DNA from: Pontiella desulfatans
Lineage (GTDB): Bacteria > Verrucomicrobiota > Kiritimatiellia > Kiritimatiellales > Pontiellaceae
NCBI RefSeq assembly: GCF_900890425.1
Contig: NZ_CAAHFG010000001.1
Span: 3,534,001 to 3,598,000 of the forward strand
Direction: 5' to 3'
DNA: 64,000 nt
Below are positions 18,601-26,209 of this stretch, piece after piece; positions within the stretch are counted from its first letter, which is position 1, and every line of letters begins with the position of its first letter. Both the position numbers and the translations under genes were made by a program. A model generated the notes under the pieces. That model saw only the letters and a program-made list of their open reading frames with translations, had not been told where the DNA came from and did not search any database.

Positions 18601-19202
18601 GTTGGATTCACAATGGCGTGGGTGTTATGCACCCAAAGGTTGATAAAAAAAGGCTGATCCTTTTTGCGCGTCATAAAATCGATGGAGAGATCTACATAGC
18701 GGGCCGCCGTTCTTTCGCGATGATGCGATTCCGCCATCTCCTCGTCCGTCCATACCGGCCCGGTGCTCTGCGTGCCGAAATTCTCGTCAACTCCGTACTC
18801 GGCAGGCGGCGGCACCCCCTCGCTGTCCCCCATGTGCCACTTTCCGAAGTGGGCGGTGGCATAGCCCGCCTCTTTAAACATGCTCGTCAGCGTAGGCCGA
18901 TCCGCAGAAAGCTCCCAGTTGTTCACGTTAAACTCCCGTGCCGGATAGACCCCGTTCATTAACGCCGCCCGACTGGGCGAGCACCAAGCTCCAGCGGAAT
19001 ACGCCTGTTCCAGCAGGAGCCCTTCGTTCGCCAACCGGTCGATGTTGGGTGACTGAACATAGGGATGCCCCATCACCCCCAGGTCGCCATAACCCAAATC
19101 ATCCGTCAGAATAAAAATTATATTCGGCTGTTCCGCAAACACACCGCAAACAAATGCGCATGTTCCCAGCGCTACAAGACTGTGCAACCAACGTTTTCTC
19201 AT
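15681..19202 (-). CDS. Sulfatase - DNRLRE - GH18-like fusion protein
   Basis: Large exported protein of 1173 residues. Residues ~24-460 are a complete S1 sulfatase: LTDDLGYGDLG, C-S-P-S-R with Cys74, HFGKWHMGD, FTSDNGPAPYLK. It is close to the 10156-11562 paralogue but with many surface Lys changed to acidic or polar residues. Residues ~470-745 form beta-rich spacer modules. Residues ~748-900 look like a DNRLRE/CBM96-type domain (DDSFVSGANTASNYGS, LKFDVDAVPSSISEVWLKVY). Residues ~906-1173 resemble a GH18-type barrel. DAINFDDE at 1028-1035 fits the DxxDxDxE catalytic signature with Glu1035 as acid, and IEFSVSAWGD and RIYVQCYAGG match the flanking strands. It would couple ester removal with cleavage or binding of a GlcNAc-type linkage. 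It is the first gene after promoter module B. GH18 activity is inferred. Confidence 0.85.
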   Translation of the reverse strand: MRKRWLHSLVALGTCAFVCGVFAEQPNIIFILTDDLGYGDLGVMGHPYVQSPNIDRLANEGLLLEQAYSAGAWCSPSRAALMNGVYPAREFNVNNWELSADRPTLTSMFKEAGYATAHFGKWHMGDSEGVPPPAEYGVDENFGTQSTGPVWTDEEMAESHHRERTAARYVDLSIDFMTRKKDQPFFINLWVHNTHAIVNPTDEQLAVYDDLQVSIDDFEDPLQRDFLEFIAEHGNVTNAMRAFCADVTAVDTEIGRLLSSLAALGLEDNTIVVFTSDNGPAPYLKVGERDLLIPRFEKSPKLMNSVGSAGPYRDRKSSLHDGGIHVPFFVRWPGKIPSGIDSSTVFCGVDLLPTLAGLVDGVAAPEDIDGEDLSAAWLGSPQERATPLFWCDKPGWSALRDGKWKAHLQGDTIRLYNLDEDLSESVNVADAYPEIAGTYFDTLKEWEDALPAKTPATNGEGGVVTDFFVAGTDASSIDLTWSNLAGSVVLESSTTSLPLIDSVQDSFLDSEGVSGIIKLNLQAVDDGSSRFNPFTWSGGGQSTGNVVHTMSSQGWGVQTSTKTNGDIQDSEALILTFDLSELSLGADQTLVLSAIGLFNDVAEYSGDLWMRNQEVPAGELGAGRLLANHVSSFSDAMPIRDGDQIALMEGSTKIRLAKLTFDILPVGFNAPKISISLDTGNMFVGATNLSADVYLRIQQRESLTSGAWTDVAVTSGVSLAEWALETTNASSFFRVQSSDTYPVPRFGYLFKPVDDSFVSGANTASNYGSNTNLSLRVGGTGQKLVSYLKFDVDAVPSSISEVWLKVYAAQAVSNEVTFRAVADNAWDESTITWKNRPGSGDVITKKASLSKGWNTFDFFGHITTTGTYSVAITTVDPSELVLMSKESVYDSVLEIRETPDGPETPVGLFAGGSMYGSYGNNAAEVKSSGFDTLLLWSAKVNSEGKINYNLTENPLAEHGWYVGEKDWIEQLVDLKTAPSTVKRIEFSVSAWGDASFANIDALIEAEGTGEDSRLYQSFKVLRDVLGADAINFDDEEHYDVDSMVEFSKMLSVLGYKVTLCPYMRPEGVWNPVYEQLEAYQPGLVDRIYVQCYAGGAANYPENWNTKFTGDLKVIPGLSISPSDAGWKTPAEVETQLSEWKDHCGGGFIWLHQEILNEGYGVSNVANAVINGLQ

Positions 19203-19224
19203 ACCTTCAGCTCTCTTTATTTAC

Positions 19225-19303
19225 TTAAGTGGTCAAAGATAGCAATAGAATGCGGCCATAAACATCCGCGTTATGTTGAATAAGGGTGTTGATTTGTTTA
19301 TTC
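19225..19303 (-). promoter_or_regulatory. Promoter module copy B
   Basis: On the minus strand: CGAATAAACAAATCAACACC, then ATTCAACATAACG, hexamer CGGATG, 17 bp, hexamer TTGCTA (19240-19245). The fusion sulfatase ATG is at 19202, giving a leader of about 31 bases. It would drive the 19.2->5.8 kb run. Confidence 0.68.
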
Positions 19304-19320
19304 GGAGACGGTGCGGGGAG

Positions 19321-19362
19321 ATTTTGACCGCGACGACGCGACGACGCAAAGAGTAGAGCCTG
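19321..19362. repeat. GACCGC/GACGCGA-type interspersed repeat, copy 2
   Basis: TTTTGACCGCGACGACGCGA, then GACGCAAAG and TAGAGCCTG. It matches 5768-5812 at most positions and has the same placement relative to a promoter module. Confidence 0.6.
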
Positions 19363-19663
19363 AACTCAGCGGTATTCCGCGTGGGTCCGGCTTTCCGAAC
19401 CTTGGAAACCCAGAAGTCCCACGGATGAGGTCCCACGGATCGGTGCGGAGCAAGTTTTGACTCCTATTGCTCCGGCACTCAAATGTTAAGAGTTAAACGG
19501 AAAAATAGTTGGCCACAAGAAACACCAAAATTCACAAAAATGATGCATCCGAACGGCTCTCTCCTTGTGGGTTCTTGTACTACTATCCGCCGAAAACTTG
19601 TTTTCCTGGCAAGCTTTTCTCTGCAAATCCTTATTCAACAGCAACTAAACAGAGGCTATTTTT

Positions 19664-19743
19664 CCCCACGAATCCCCACGAATTTTCACGAATCAGGACA
19701 GTGCCTTTTTTCTTCATTCGTGTTCATTCGAGTGATTCGTGGG
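19664..19743. repeat. Inverted repeat built from CACGAAT units
   Basis: The left arm CCCACGAATC..CACGAATTTTCACGAAT pairs imperfectly with the right arm ATTCGTGTTCATTCG..GATTCGTGGG. It lies just after the stop of the 30.0->19.9 kb run, so it could stabilise or end that transcript. CACGAAT repeats of this kind are commonly dispersed in PVC genomes. Confidence 0.55.
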
Positions 19744-19864
19744 CAATTCCCTTTTCATGCGTTTGATGGGTTTCGTGGTTTCAATTTGGTTGCGGTTGGG
19801 CCGCGCTAGGTATTCCGTGGTGAGAAAATTGATCCGCACCGAAAGCGGCGCGGAGCTGTTCGTT

Positions 19865-20626
19865 CTATGAGCCGAAGCTGCTGAGAAAACGAATGCCTTC
19901 GGCCAGCTCATCGAATGGATCCGAGGTGTAGAGTTCCTGCTCAATGATCAGCTGTTTGCCGTCGAAGTGGTCGACTAATTCCGCCCAGGAGAGATTGCCT
20001 TTTCCGACGGCACACGAACACGGCTGTCCGTCTGCGCCGATGGCATAGTCCTTCACGTGCAGCTGCGGTAGGCGGCCCTCCAGATTTTTGCACCACTGCA
20101 CCGGATTACCGCCACCGAGCTGAACCCAGTACAGATCCAGCTGAAACTGAACGGTTCGGGGATCGGTTTCGGTCACCAGCCGATCCAGCACCAGTGCACC
20201 GTCGGCACGCGCGAACTCGACCTGATGATTGTGATAGGTCAGCGTGACGCCGTTTTCGTAAAGAACCCGCCCCGCTTCGTTCAGCTCCTCAACCAACGTC
20301 GATACCTGATCCGGATCGGAGAGATCTCGCCCCTGTGGATAGGGAAAGGAGACAAAGCCGCTGCCGACCGTCTTGGCCGCTTGCAGCGAAGCCACCGGAT
20401 TTTCCAGCACCGTCATGTCATGCAGGCCGCAGACCGCCAGACCATACCGGTCGCACAGGCGCTTCATGGTCTGCGCATCCGGCATTTCCGAAATCAGACA
20501 GAGCTCAACTGCCGAACAACCTGCTTCCGCCAGACGGCGCAACGATTCGTCGGCTTCCTCGATCGTCGTTAGGTGCTCTTTAATGCTCCAGAGATTGATG
20601 CCGATGTTCTTTTGCTGATTCACCAT
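19865..20626 (-). CDS. Sugar isomerase/epimerase-like TIM barrel
   Basis: Cytoplasmic protein of 253 residues with no signal peptide, of the xylose-isomerase-like/AP endonuclease 2 superfamily. Evidence is the N-terminal GINLWSIKEHL strand, the AGCSAVELC strand, GLAVCGLHD, the segment GVTLTYHNHQVEF with metal-type His/Glu, FQLDLYWVQLGGGNPVQW with its Asp ligand, and LPQLHVKDYAIG. The conserved E/D/H positions of the barrel fit a divalent-metal sugar isomerase or epimerase. The reaction is not specified by sequence. It is the last gene of the 30.0->19.9 kb run, 40 bp after the beta-mannosidase, so a role in converting the released sugar is likely. GGGGGCTG precedes the ATG. Confidence 0.82.
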   Translation of the reverse strand: MVNQQKNIGINLWSIKEHLTTIEEADESLRRLAEAGCSAVELCLISEMPDAQTMKRLCDRYGLAVCGLHDMTVLENPVASLQAAKTVGSGFVSFPYPQGRDLSDPDQVSTLVEELNEAGRVLYENGVTLTYHNHQVEFARADGALVLDRLVTETDPRTVQFQLDLYWVQLGGGNPVQWCKNLEGRLPQLHVKDYAIGADGQPCSCAVGKGNLSWAELVDHFDGKQLIIEQELYTSDPFDELAEGIRFLSSFGS

Positions 20627-20666
20627 TCACAGCCCCCGTTTTTCACTGGCTGACCGCCGTTCACGT

Positions 20667-23273
20667 TTAAAATGTATCTGCGATAGTGCTGCACCGAAGG
20701 ACTTGTTTCAGGGTGCCGGCGCTGATGTCTGTTTTGAGGAGAACGGAAACGTCGGTTCCGGGCAGCAAATCAAAATAGTTATCGCTGAAGAATCCGTCTT
20801 CGTCGCCAATGGTCAGATAAACATTCTTCGCCAGCTGATCCGTTTTCAAGGTGATTTCAAATCCGTCCGAGACCGGTTTTATTTTGTGCGTCACCGTCGC
20901 TTCGGGAAGCTCCAGATCTTTGACGCGGCGGAAGTAGTAGAGCGCGTCAGCCTGCACGGTGCCCTCTTCGACCCATTCGGCAAGAAGCACGGCCCGGGTG
21001 TCGTCAATGCCTTCCAGAATCTCCTCACGCGGAATGGAATATATGACGGTTGATGTGTTCGCGGGGACGGTGCCGTCGAGGGTTTTTGTCCAAAGCAATT
21101 TTCCATTGAAGTCCATCACCTTTAGGCAAAGAGTTCCGGGGAGCGGTTGGAGTTTGTCGGAGACGATGTGAAGATCGAGAACCCCCTCTTTTTCAAACGG
21201 GGAAATCAACATGGATTCGAAGGCCTTTTTCATAAAATACTGCTGCGCTTTCCAGCGCAGGGAAGAGTCCATTGAACTCCAGGACGCGACCGGCCAGCAG
21301 TCGTTGAGCTGCCAGTAGAGCGTTCCCATGCAGAACGGCATAGCCCGGCGATGCGCCTCGGCGGCATATTTAATCAGCTCCGCCTGCAAAACCTGACCGA
21401 CGTGGAGGAAGGAGTCGAAGTCTTTGGTTTTGCGATAGCTTTGAAGCAGATAGTGGTCAATGGCTTCGTTGCCCACAGGCGATCGCTGGTGATGCTTCAT
21501 GACCTCGGTCAACAGTCCGTAGTCCTCCGGGAGTGCGAATTCTTTGATGGTGCGCAGCTCCGGGAACGACTGAAATCCATACTCGCTCATAAAACGGGCG
21601 ATGTGGGTGGAATAGGTTTCATACGGCTTCTTCTGATGCCAGACACCCCAGTAATGTTCGTCGCCATGTTCCAAACCAACCTTCCGCGCGTTAACTCCCG
21701 GTCCGGCGGAGGGGCTGGACGACCAATAAAAACGTCCGGGGTCTTCCGCTTCAATGACGGACGGAAGGACGTCGTGAAAGATACGTTCATATCCATTGGA
21801 AACGGCAGCCCACGCGCCTTCGGGATCCGAACCGCCCAGGCCTTGTTCTATGAGTTGCCATTCAGCCCACCCCAATGCCGTTAACATTTCGTTATTGCCG
21901 CACCAGATGGAAACCGATGGGTGGTTGCGCAGCCGTTTTACGTTTTGAATGGCTTCCTGACGCACGCTTTCGAGAAACTCTTCATCTGAAGGGAACATGG
22001 CGCAGGCGAACATAAAGTCCTGCCAAACCAGAATACCGTTTTCATCGCAGAGGTCGTAGAAGATGTCGTTTTCATAGAAGCCGCCGCCCCAAACCCGCAA
22101 CATGTTAAAGTTGGAGTCGACGGCCGTCTGAATGACCTTGCGGTATTTGGCGTCCGATACGCGGGTCGGCAAAATGTCGTTTGGAATATAGTTCGCACCT
22201 TTCATAAAGACGGGGATGCCGTTGACTTCGAAGAAGAACGAGGTGCCCATGTCGTCTTTTTCACGCACGAGTTTGACGGTTCGAATGCCCGTCCGGTGGG
22301 ATGTGCGGTCGACTCGTTGCCCTTGTGCAAGGGTTCCGGCAATGTCATAGAGGTGGGGTTCCCCCAGCCCGGCGCACCACCAGAGTTCCGGGTTCTGAAT
22401 TTCAAAGTCGAGACGACAGGTGTTAATGCCGGCGTTGAGTTGCACCGATTTTTCAGCCACTTGACCGTCATCCACGCGGATGGCCAGATCGGCTTCGCCT
22501 GCGGTTTCGGCTTCAATTTCAAACACGGCGGTTAGCTGCGCGCGTTCTTCGGACTGACTGTTTTGAATGATGCGCAGGTCTTTGATTCGTGATTGATTCC
22601 ACGCTTTAAGTTTTACCGGGCGCCAAATGCCGCTGGAGACGAGGCGCGGCCCCCAGTCCCATCCAAAGTGATAGAGCGCTTTTCGATTGTAGACAGATAC
22701 TTTCTTTCCACCTGGCACCTGTCCGAGCTCGGCCCGATCGTTTTTGGAAACTGGAATGATATAGTCTAACTCGTCGTGTTTTTTAATTCCCTCGACAACG
22801 GGCGATCGGAACAGAATGTAGAGTTCATTTGCTCCGGGTTTGAGATGGTTTTTTACATCCACCTGCCAGTTGCGGAACATATTATCGGCGGATAGAATAT
22901 TTGTTCCGTTCAAGGAGACGTCGGCATACGTGTCCAGCCCCGCAAAGTCGAGCTCTACACGGTCGTGATTCAGGAGCGACGGTTCTACGGAGAAGGTGGT
23001 TTTATATTCCCAGTCCAGCTTGTCGACCCATTGAAGGTCGGCTTCGTTGAGTCGCCAGAAGGGATCGTTGATGATGCCGTTGTCCAGCAGGTCGGTATAG
23101 TTGCATCCGGGAACGGTTGCCGAATACCACTTTGCGGTTCCGAGGTGACGGAAGCTCCAGTTTTCGTGCAGCTCTTCTTCAACCGATCCGGCTTGTGCGC
23201 ACCCCGTCCCCGCGAGAGCCATTTGGCAAAGGATAAAGAGTTTGATCAGGTTATTTTTAGGATGTTTTTTCAT
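20667..23273 (-). CDS. GH2 beta-mannosidase, exported
   Basis: Exo-acting retaining beta-mannosidase of 868 residues, which would trim non-reducing beta-mannose. The N-terminal export signal contains GTGC, a poor lipobox, so soluble export is likelier. The sugar-binding domain opens with LHENWSFRHLGTAKWYSATVPG and NDPFWRLNEADLQWV, typical of beta-mannosidases as opposed to beta-galactosidases. The barrel has RVWGGGFYENDIFYDLCDE. The acid/base Glu462 is in SIWCGNNE and the nucleophile Glu564 is in FMSEYGFQSFPE. Length is normal for the family. It sits between a sulfatase (34 bp upstream) and the sugar isomerase-like gene. Confidence 0.94.
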   Translation of the reverse strand: MKKHPKNNLIKLFILCQMALAGTGCAQAGSVEEELHENWSFRHLGTAKWYSATVPGCNYTDLLDNGIINDPFWRLNEADLQWVDKLDWEYKTTFSVEPSLLNHDRVELDFAGLDTYADVSLNGTNILSADNMFRNWQVDVKNHLKPGANELYILFRSPVVEGIKKHDELDYIIPVSKNDRAELGQVPGGKKVSVYNRKALYHFGWDWGPRLVSSGIWRPVKLKAWNQSRIKDLRIIQNSQSEERAQLTAVFEIEAETAGEADLAIRVDDGQVAEKSVQLNAGINTCRLDFEIQNPELWWCAGLGEPHLYDIAGTLAQGQRVDRTSHRTGIRTVKLVREKDDMGTSFFFEVNGIPVFMKGANYIPNDILPTRVSDAKYRKVIQTAVDSNFNMLRVWGGGFYENDIFYDLCDENGILVWQDFMFACAMFPSDEEFLESVRQEAIQNVKRLRNHPSVSIWCGNNEMLTALGWAEWQLIEQGLGGSDPEGAWAAVSNGYERIFHDVLPSVIEAEDPGRFYWSSSPSAGPGVNARKVGLEHGDEHYWGVWHQKKPYETYSTHIARFMSEYGFQSFPELRTIKEFALPEDYGLLTEVMKHHQRSPVGNEAIDHYLLQSYRKTKDFDSFLHVGQVLQAELIKYAAEAHRRAMPFCMGTLYWQLNDCWPVASWSSMDSSLRWKAQQYFMKKAFESMLISPFEKEGVLDLHIVSDKLQPLPGTLCLKVMDFNGKLLWTKTLDGTVPANTSTVIYSIPREEILEGIDDTRAVLLAEWVEEGTVQADALYYFRRVKDLELPEATVTHKIKPVSDGFEITLKTDQLAKNVYLTIGDEDGFFSDNYFDLLPGTDVSVLLKTDISAGTLKQVLRCSTIADTF

Positions 23274-23307
23274 GAGGTCCCTTTTTTGCGGGTGGTTTTA
23301 AATTCGA

Positions 23308-24834
23308 TTATTCTGTTGCCTGATAGACTGCTCGAAGTTCAGTCAGCTGCTGTTTCAGTTCATCCACTTTTCCAGCATATTCCGGGTTGGCGTATTGACT
23401 GGTCATTTCCTGCGGGTCTTTTTCCAGGTCATAGAACTCCCACTCGTCGAGTGTATTAAAATAGATTAATTTATAGCGGCCCGTTCGAATTCCATAGTGA
23501 GGATAAACGTGATGAACGGTGTTTACGTCCTGATGGTATTGATAATAGATCGATTCACGCCAATCCGCAGGATTCTTTCCGTTGAGCAGCGGCACCAGGC
23601 TGCGCCCCTGCATATCGCCCGGAAAGGGAACGCCGGCGATCTCCAGAAAAGTCTGCGCCATATCAATGTTCTGCACCATCAGCTCCGTTTCTGCCCCCGG
23701 GGTGCCATGATTTGGCCAATAGGCAATCAAAGGCGTGCGAAGCGATTCTTCATACATAAACCGTTTGTCAAACCAACCATGTTCGCCGAGATAGAACGAC
23801 TGGTCGGAGGAATACATGACGACCGTATTTTCAGCGAGTCCGCTCTCCTCCAGATAATCCAGCACGCGCCCGATATTTTCATCCACCGCACGTATGCAAC
23901 GCAGATAATCCTTGATGTAGCGTTGATATTTCCAGCGCACCAAATCCTTCTCCGAGAGGTTGGCCTCCATCATCTTTTTATTTTTTGGAGAATACGCCGC
24001 CCACCAGTCTTCGGTCTGCGTTTCCGTCATCCGATCCATACGGTTTTTCGTCACTCGAGAGGTCCAATGCGTCTTATCTTCGAAATCAACCACGTCGTTA
24101 ATCTTCAGGTCGCCCGGATGCATCGTCCTGGCAATGGTCATGTCCTGCGTTTTTGCTGCAGTGCCGCGCCCTTTGTAGTCATCAAACAGGGTCGGCGGTT
24201 CCGGGAAGGTCACATCGTCAAACAGCTGCAGGTGGCGCTTGGCCGGCGACCATTCACGATGGGGAGCTTTGTGCTGCAGCATCAGCATAAACGGCCGCTC
24301 CGGATCCCGCTCTTTCATCCAGCTCAACGATTTGTCTGTAATCAGATCCGTTACATAGCCCGGTTCGCGGTGGGTCCCTTTTGCGGTGATGAAGTCCGGA
24401 TTATAATAGTGCCCCTGCCCCGGCAGGATTTCCCAATGGTCAAAACCGACCGGATCCGTGCCCAGATGCCACTTGCCGATCACCGCCGTCTGATACCCGG
24501 CCTTTTGCAACAGCCGCGGGAAGGTCTGCTGGTGACCGTCAAACCGGTCACCATTCGAACGGAACCCATTTGCATGGCTGTGCTTGCCGGTCATGATTGC
24601 GGCCCGGCTGGGGCCGCAAATGGAATTGCATACAAAGCTGTTGCGGAACAGCATGCCCTGCTCTGCTATACGATCAATATTGGGCGTCGGCGCCAAATCG
24701 GTCAGATGGCTTCCGTAGGCGCTGATCGCGTTATGCGAATGGTCATCGGTAAAGATCCAGAGAATGTTGGGCGGCTTTGCGTGAACGCTCTGAAGAAGGC
24801 CGGCAAGTATTAAAAAAAGATGTATTCGACTCAT
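23308..24834 (-). CDS. Secreted sulfatase, CGPSR type
   Basis: Exported S1 sulfatase of 508 residues: short leader ([17 protein letters not shown]), [15 protein letters not shown] (about residue 28), C-G-P-S-R with Cys73, [40 protein letters not shown] and [27 protein letters not shown]. It is a clear paralogue of 34138-35799, sharing GKHSHxNGF and the [12 protein letters not shown] stretch. This type is often annotated as mucin-desulfating or GlcNAc/heparan-like sulfatase, but the substrate cannot be fixed. AGGGACG precedes the ATG. It is the fourth gene of the 30.0->19.9 kb run. Confidence 0.93.
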   Translation of the reverse strand: MSRIHLFLILAGLLQSVHAKPPNILWIFTDDHSHNAISAYGSHLTDLAPTPNIDRIAEQGMLFRNSFVCNSICGPSRAAIMTGKHSHANGFRSNGDRFDGHQQTFPRLLQKAGYQTAVIGKWHLGTDPVGFDHWEILPGQGHYYNPDFITAKGTHREPGYVTDLITDKSLSWMKERDPERPFMLMLQHKAPHREWSPAKRHLQLFDDVTFPEPPTLFDDYKGRGTAAKTQDMTIARTMHPGDLKINDVVDFEDKTHWTSRVTKNRMDRMTETQTEDWWAAYSPKNKKMMEANLSEKDLVRWKYQRYIKDYLRCIRAVDENIGRVLDYLEESGLAENTVVMYSSDQSFYLGEHGWFDKRFMYEESLRTPLIAYWPNHGTPGAETELMVQNIDMAQTFLEIAGVPFPGDMQGRSLVPLLNGKNPADWRESIYYQYHQDVNTVHHVYPHYGIRTGRYKLIYFNTLDEWEFYDLEKDPQEMTSQYANPEYAGKVDELKQQLTELRAVYQATE

Positions 24835-24884
24835 ATTACGTCCCTGTAATTTCCCTGATTAAACGCTGAATTTCCCATGCCGCA

Positions 24885-26198
24885 CTACGACTTTTCCACC
24901 TTCTGGATCCATCCGTAAAACGCGATGTACAGATAACATAAAACCGGCAGGAAGAATGCGATCGTGAAGCTGCTCACATCAACGGCCAGCCCGAACAGCG
25001 GCGGAATAACGGCTCCGCCGACAATCGCCGCACACAAAACCCCGGATCCCTGCGAACGACTATGTGGCAGACTGTTGATCGCCAGGCTGAAAATCGTCGG
25101 GAACATGATCGAATTAAACAGCCCGACGGCGAGCAGGCTCCAAACCGCCACAAACCCCGACCCGAACCCGGCGGCCAGACATAATGCGACCGCAATTACA
25201 GCGTAGATGGCCAGAAGGCGGGAGGCCGCTATCAATCGGGATAATAAAGAACCGATAAACCGGCCGACCATGGCTCCCGTCCAATAGAAGGTGACAAACG
25301 TTCCAGCAATCCGCGACGGGTTCATCTCCTCAATCTTCATGCCGCCCAGGTTTTCAACCCAGCCGGCAACCAGAGCATTCGACTGAATGAGTTCAGGAAT
25401 CTCAAGACGCAGGAGATAGTTCACAATGTAACTGCCAATGGTCACCTCGGCACCGACATAAACAAAGATGCCCAGCGCACCCAGCATGAGCCCTCGATGC
25501 CTCAATGCAAATCCATAGCCTTCATCGGCATGCTTTTCCAATTCCTTAACGGCCGGCAGATGAAAAAACCGAAAAATGAAAGCAACGACCGCCAAGGCCA
25601 TAGCCAGGGCAACAAAAGGAACCCGAACAGCGGAAGCCTCAGCAATCCGGTAGGCATCAAGTTCTCCGGCCGACAGCGCCTGTTGCGCTTCAGGAGAAAG
25701 CACTTCTGAGCCAAGAATAAAAGACGCCGCAACCAAAGGAGCGATGGCCGTCCCCAGCGAGTTAAGGGCCTGCGCAAGCGTCAACCGGCTCGATGCGGTC
25801 TTTTCAGGCCCCAACGCAACGACATATGGATTTGCCGCCACTTGAAGAAGCGTCATCCCCCCCGCTAAGACAAAGAGCGCCAGCAGGAATAGAGGGAATA
25901 CCCGAATCGATGATGCCGGCAAAAACAGAAAGCACCCCAGCGCCATCACAGAGAGTCCGAGAATAATCCCTTTTTTGTATCCAATCTTCGAGACAATCGT
26001 CCCCCCGGGAAGCGACACCAGAAAATAGGCGCCGAAAAAAGCCACCTGAACCAGACCGGCTTCAAAATAGCTGAGGGTGAAAACATCGCGTAATCTCGGA
26101 ATCAGCGCATCCACCAACACCGTAATAAACCCCCAGATAAAAAAGAGGCTGGTTACAATCGCGAAGGGAACCAAATATTTTCTCTGTGCTTCCGTCAT
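24885..26198 (-). CDS. MFS sugar permease, FHS (fucose permease-like) family
   Basis: Inner-membrane proton-coupled sugar importer of 437 residues. The ATG at 26198 is chosen because GGAG lies seven bases upstream; the longest frame has 20 extra hydrophilic codons. About 12 hydrophobic segments are visible. The N-terminus VPFAIVTSLFFIWGFITVLVD and the motif LVQVAFFGAYFLVSLPGG match the FucP/glucose-mannose:H+ FHS branch, as does MTLLQVAANPYVVALGP. The substrate could be fucose, mannose or glucose; beside GH92 and beta-mannosidase genes, mannose is the favoured guess. It lies 11 bp after the GH92 stop. Confidence 0.88.
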   Translation of the reverse strand: MTEAQRKYLVPFAIVTSLFFIWGFITVLVDALIPRLRDVFTLSYFEAGLVQVAFFGAYFLVSLPGGTIVSKIGYKKGIILGLSVMALGCFLFLPASSIRVFPLFLLALFVLAGGMTLLQVAANPYVVALGPEKTASSRLTLAQALNSLGTAIAPLVAASFILGSEVLSPEAQQALSAGELDAYRIAEASAVRVPFVALAMALAVVAFIFRFFHLPAVKELEKHADEGYGFALRHRGLMLGALGIFVYVGAEVTIGSYIVNYLLRLEIPELIQSNALVAGWVENLGGMKIEEMNPSRIAGTFVTFYWTGAMVGRFIGSLLSRLIAASRLLAIYAVIAVALCLAAGFGSGFVAVWSLLAVGLFNSIMFPTIFSLAINSLPHSRSQGSGVLCAAIVGGAVIPPLFGLAVDVSSFTIAFFLPVLCYLYIAFYGWIQKVEKS

Positions 26199-26209
26199 AG
26201 TTACTCCAA

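Larger units (their letters stand above)
19203..19864. other. 662-bp intergenic region rich in repeats
   Basis: No gene is supported here. From the left it holds promoter module B (19225-19303), a GACCGC/GACGCGA repeat (19321-19362), two similar GGTGCGG..TTTTGAC stretches (about 19308 and 19441), a run of CCCACGGAT copies (about 19418 and 19431), and a long imperfect inverted repeat of CACGAAT units (19664-19743). It looks like debris and regulatory sequence between two minus-strand runs. Confidence 0.7.
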
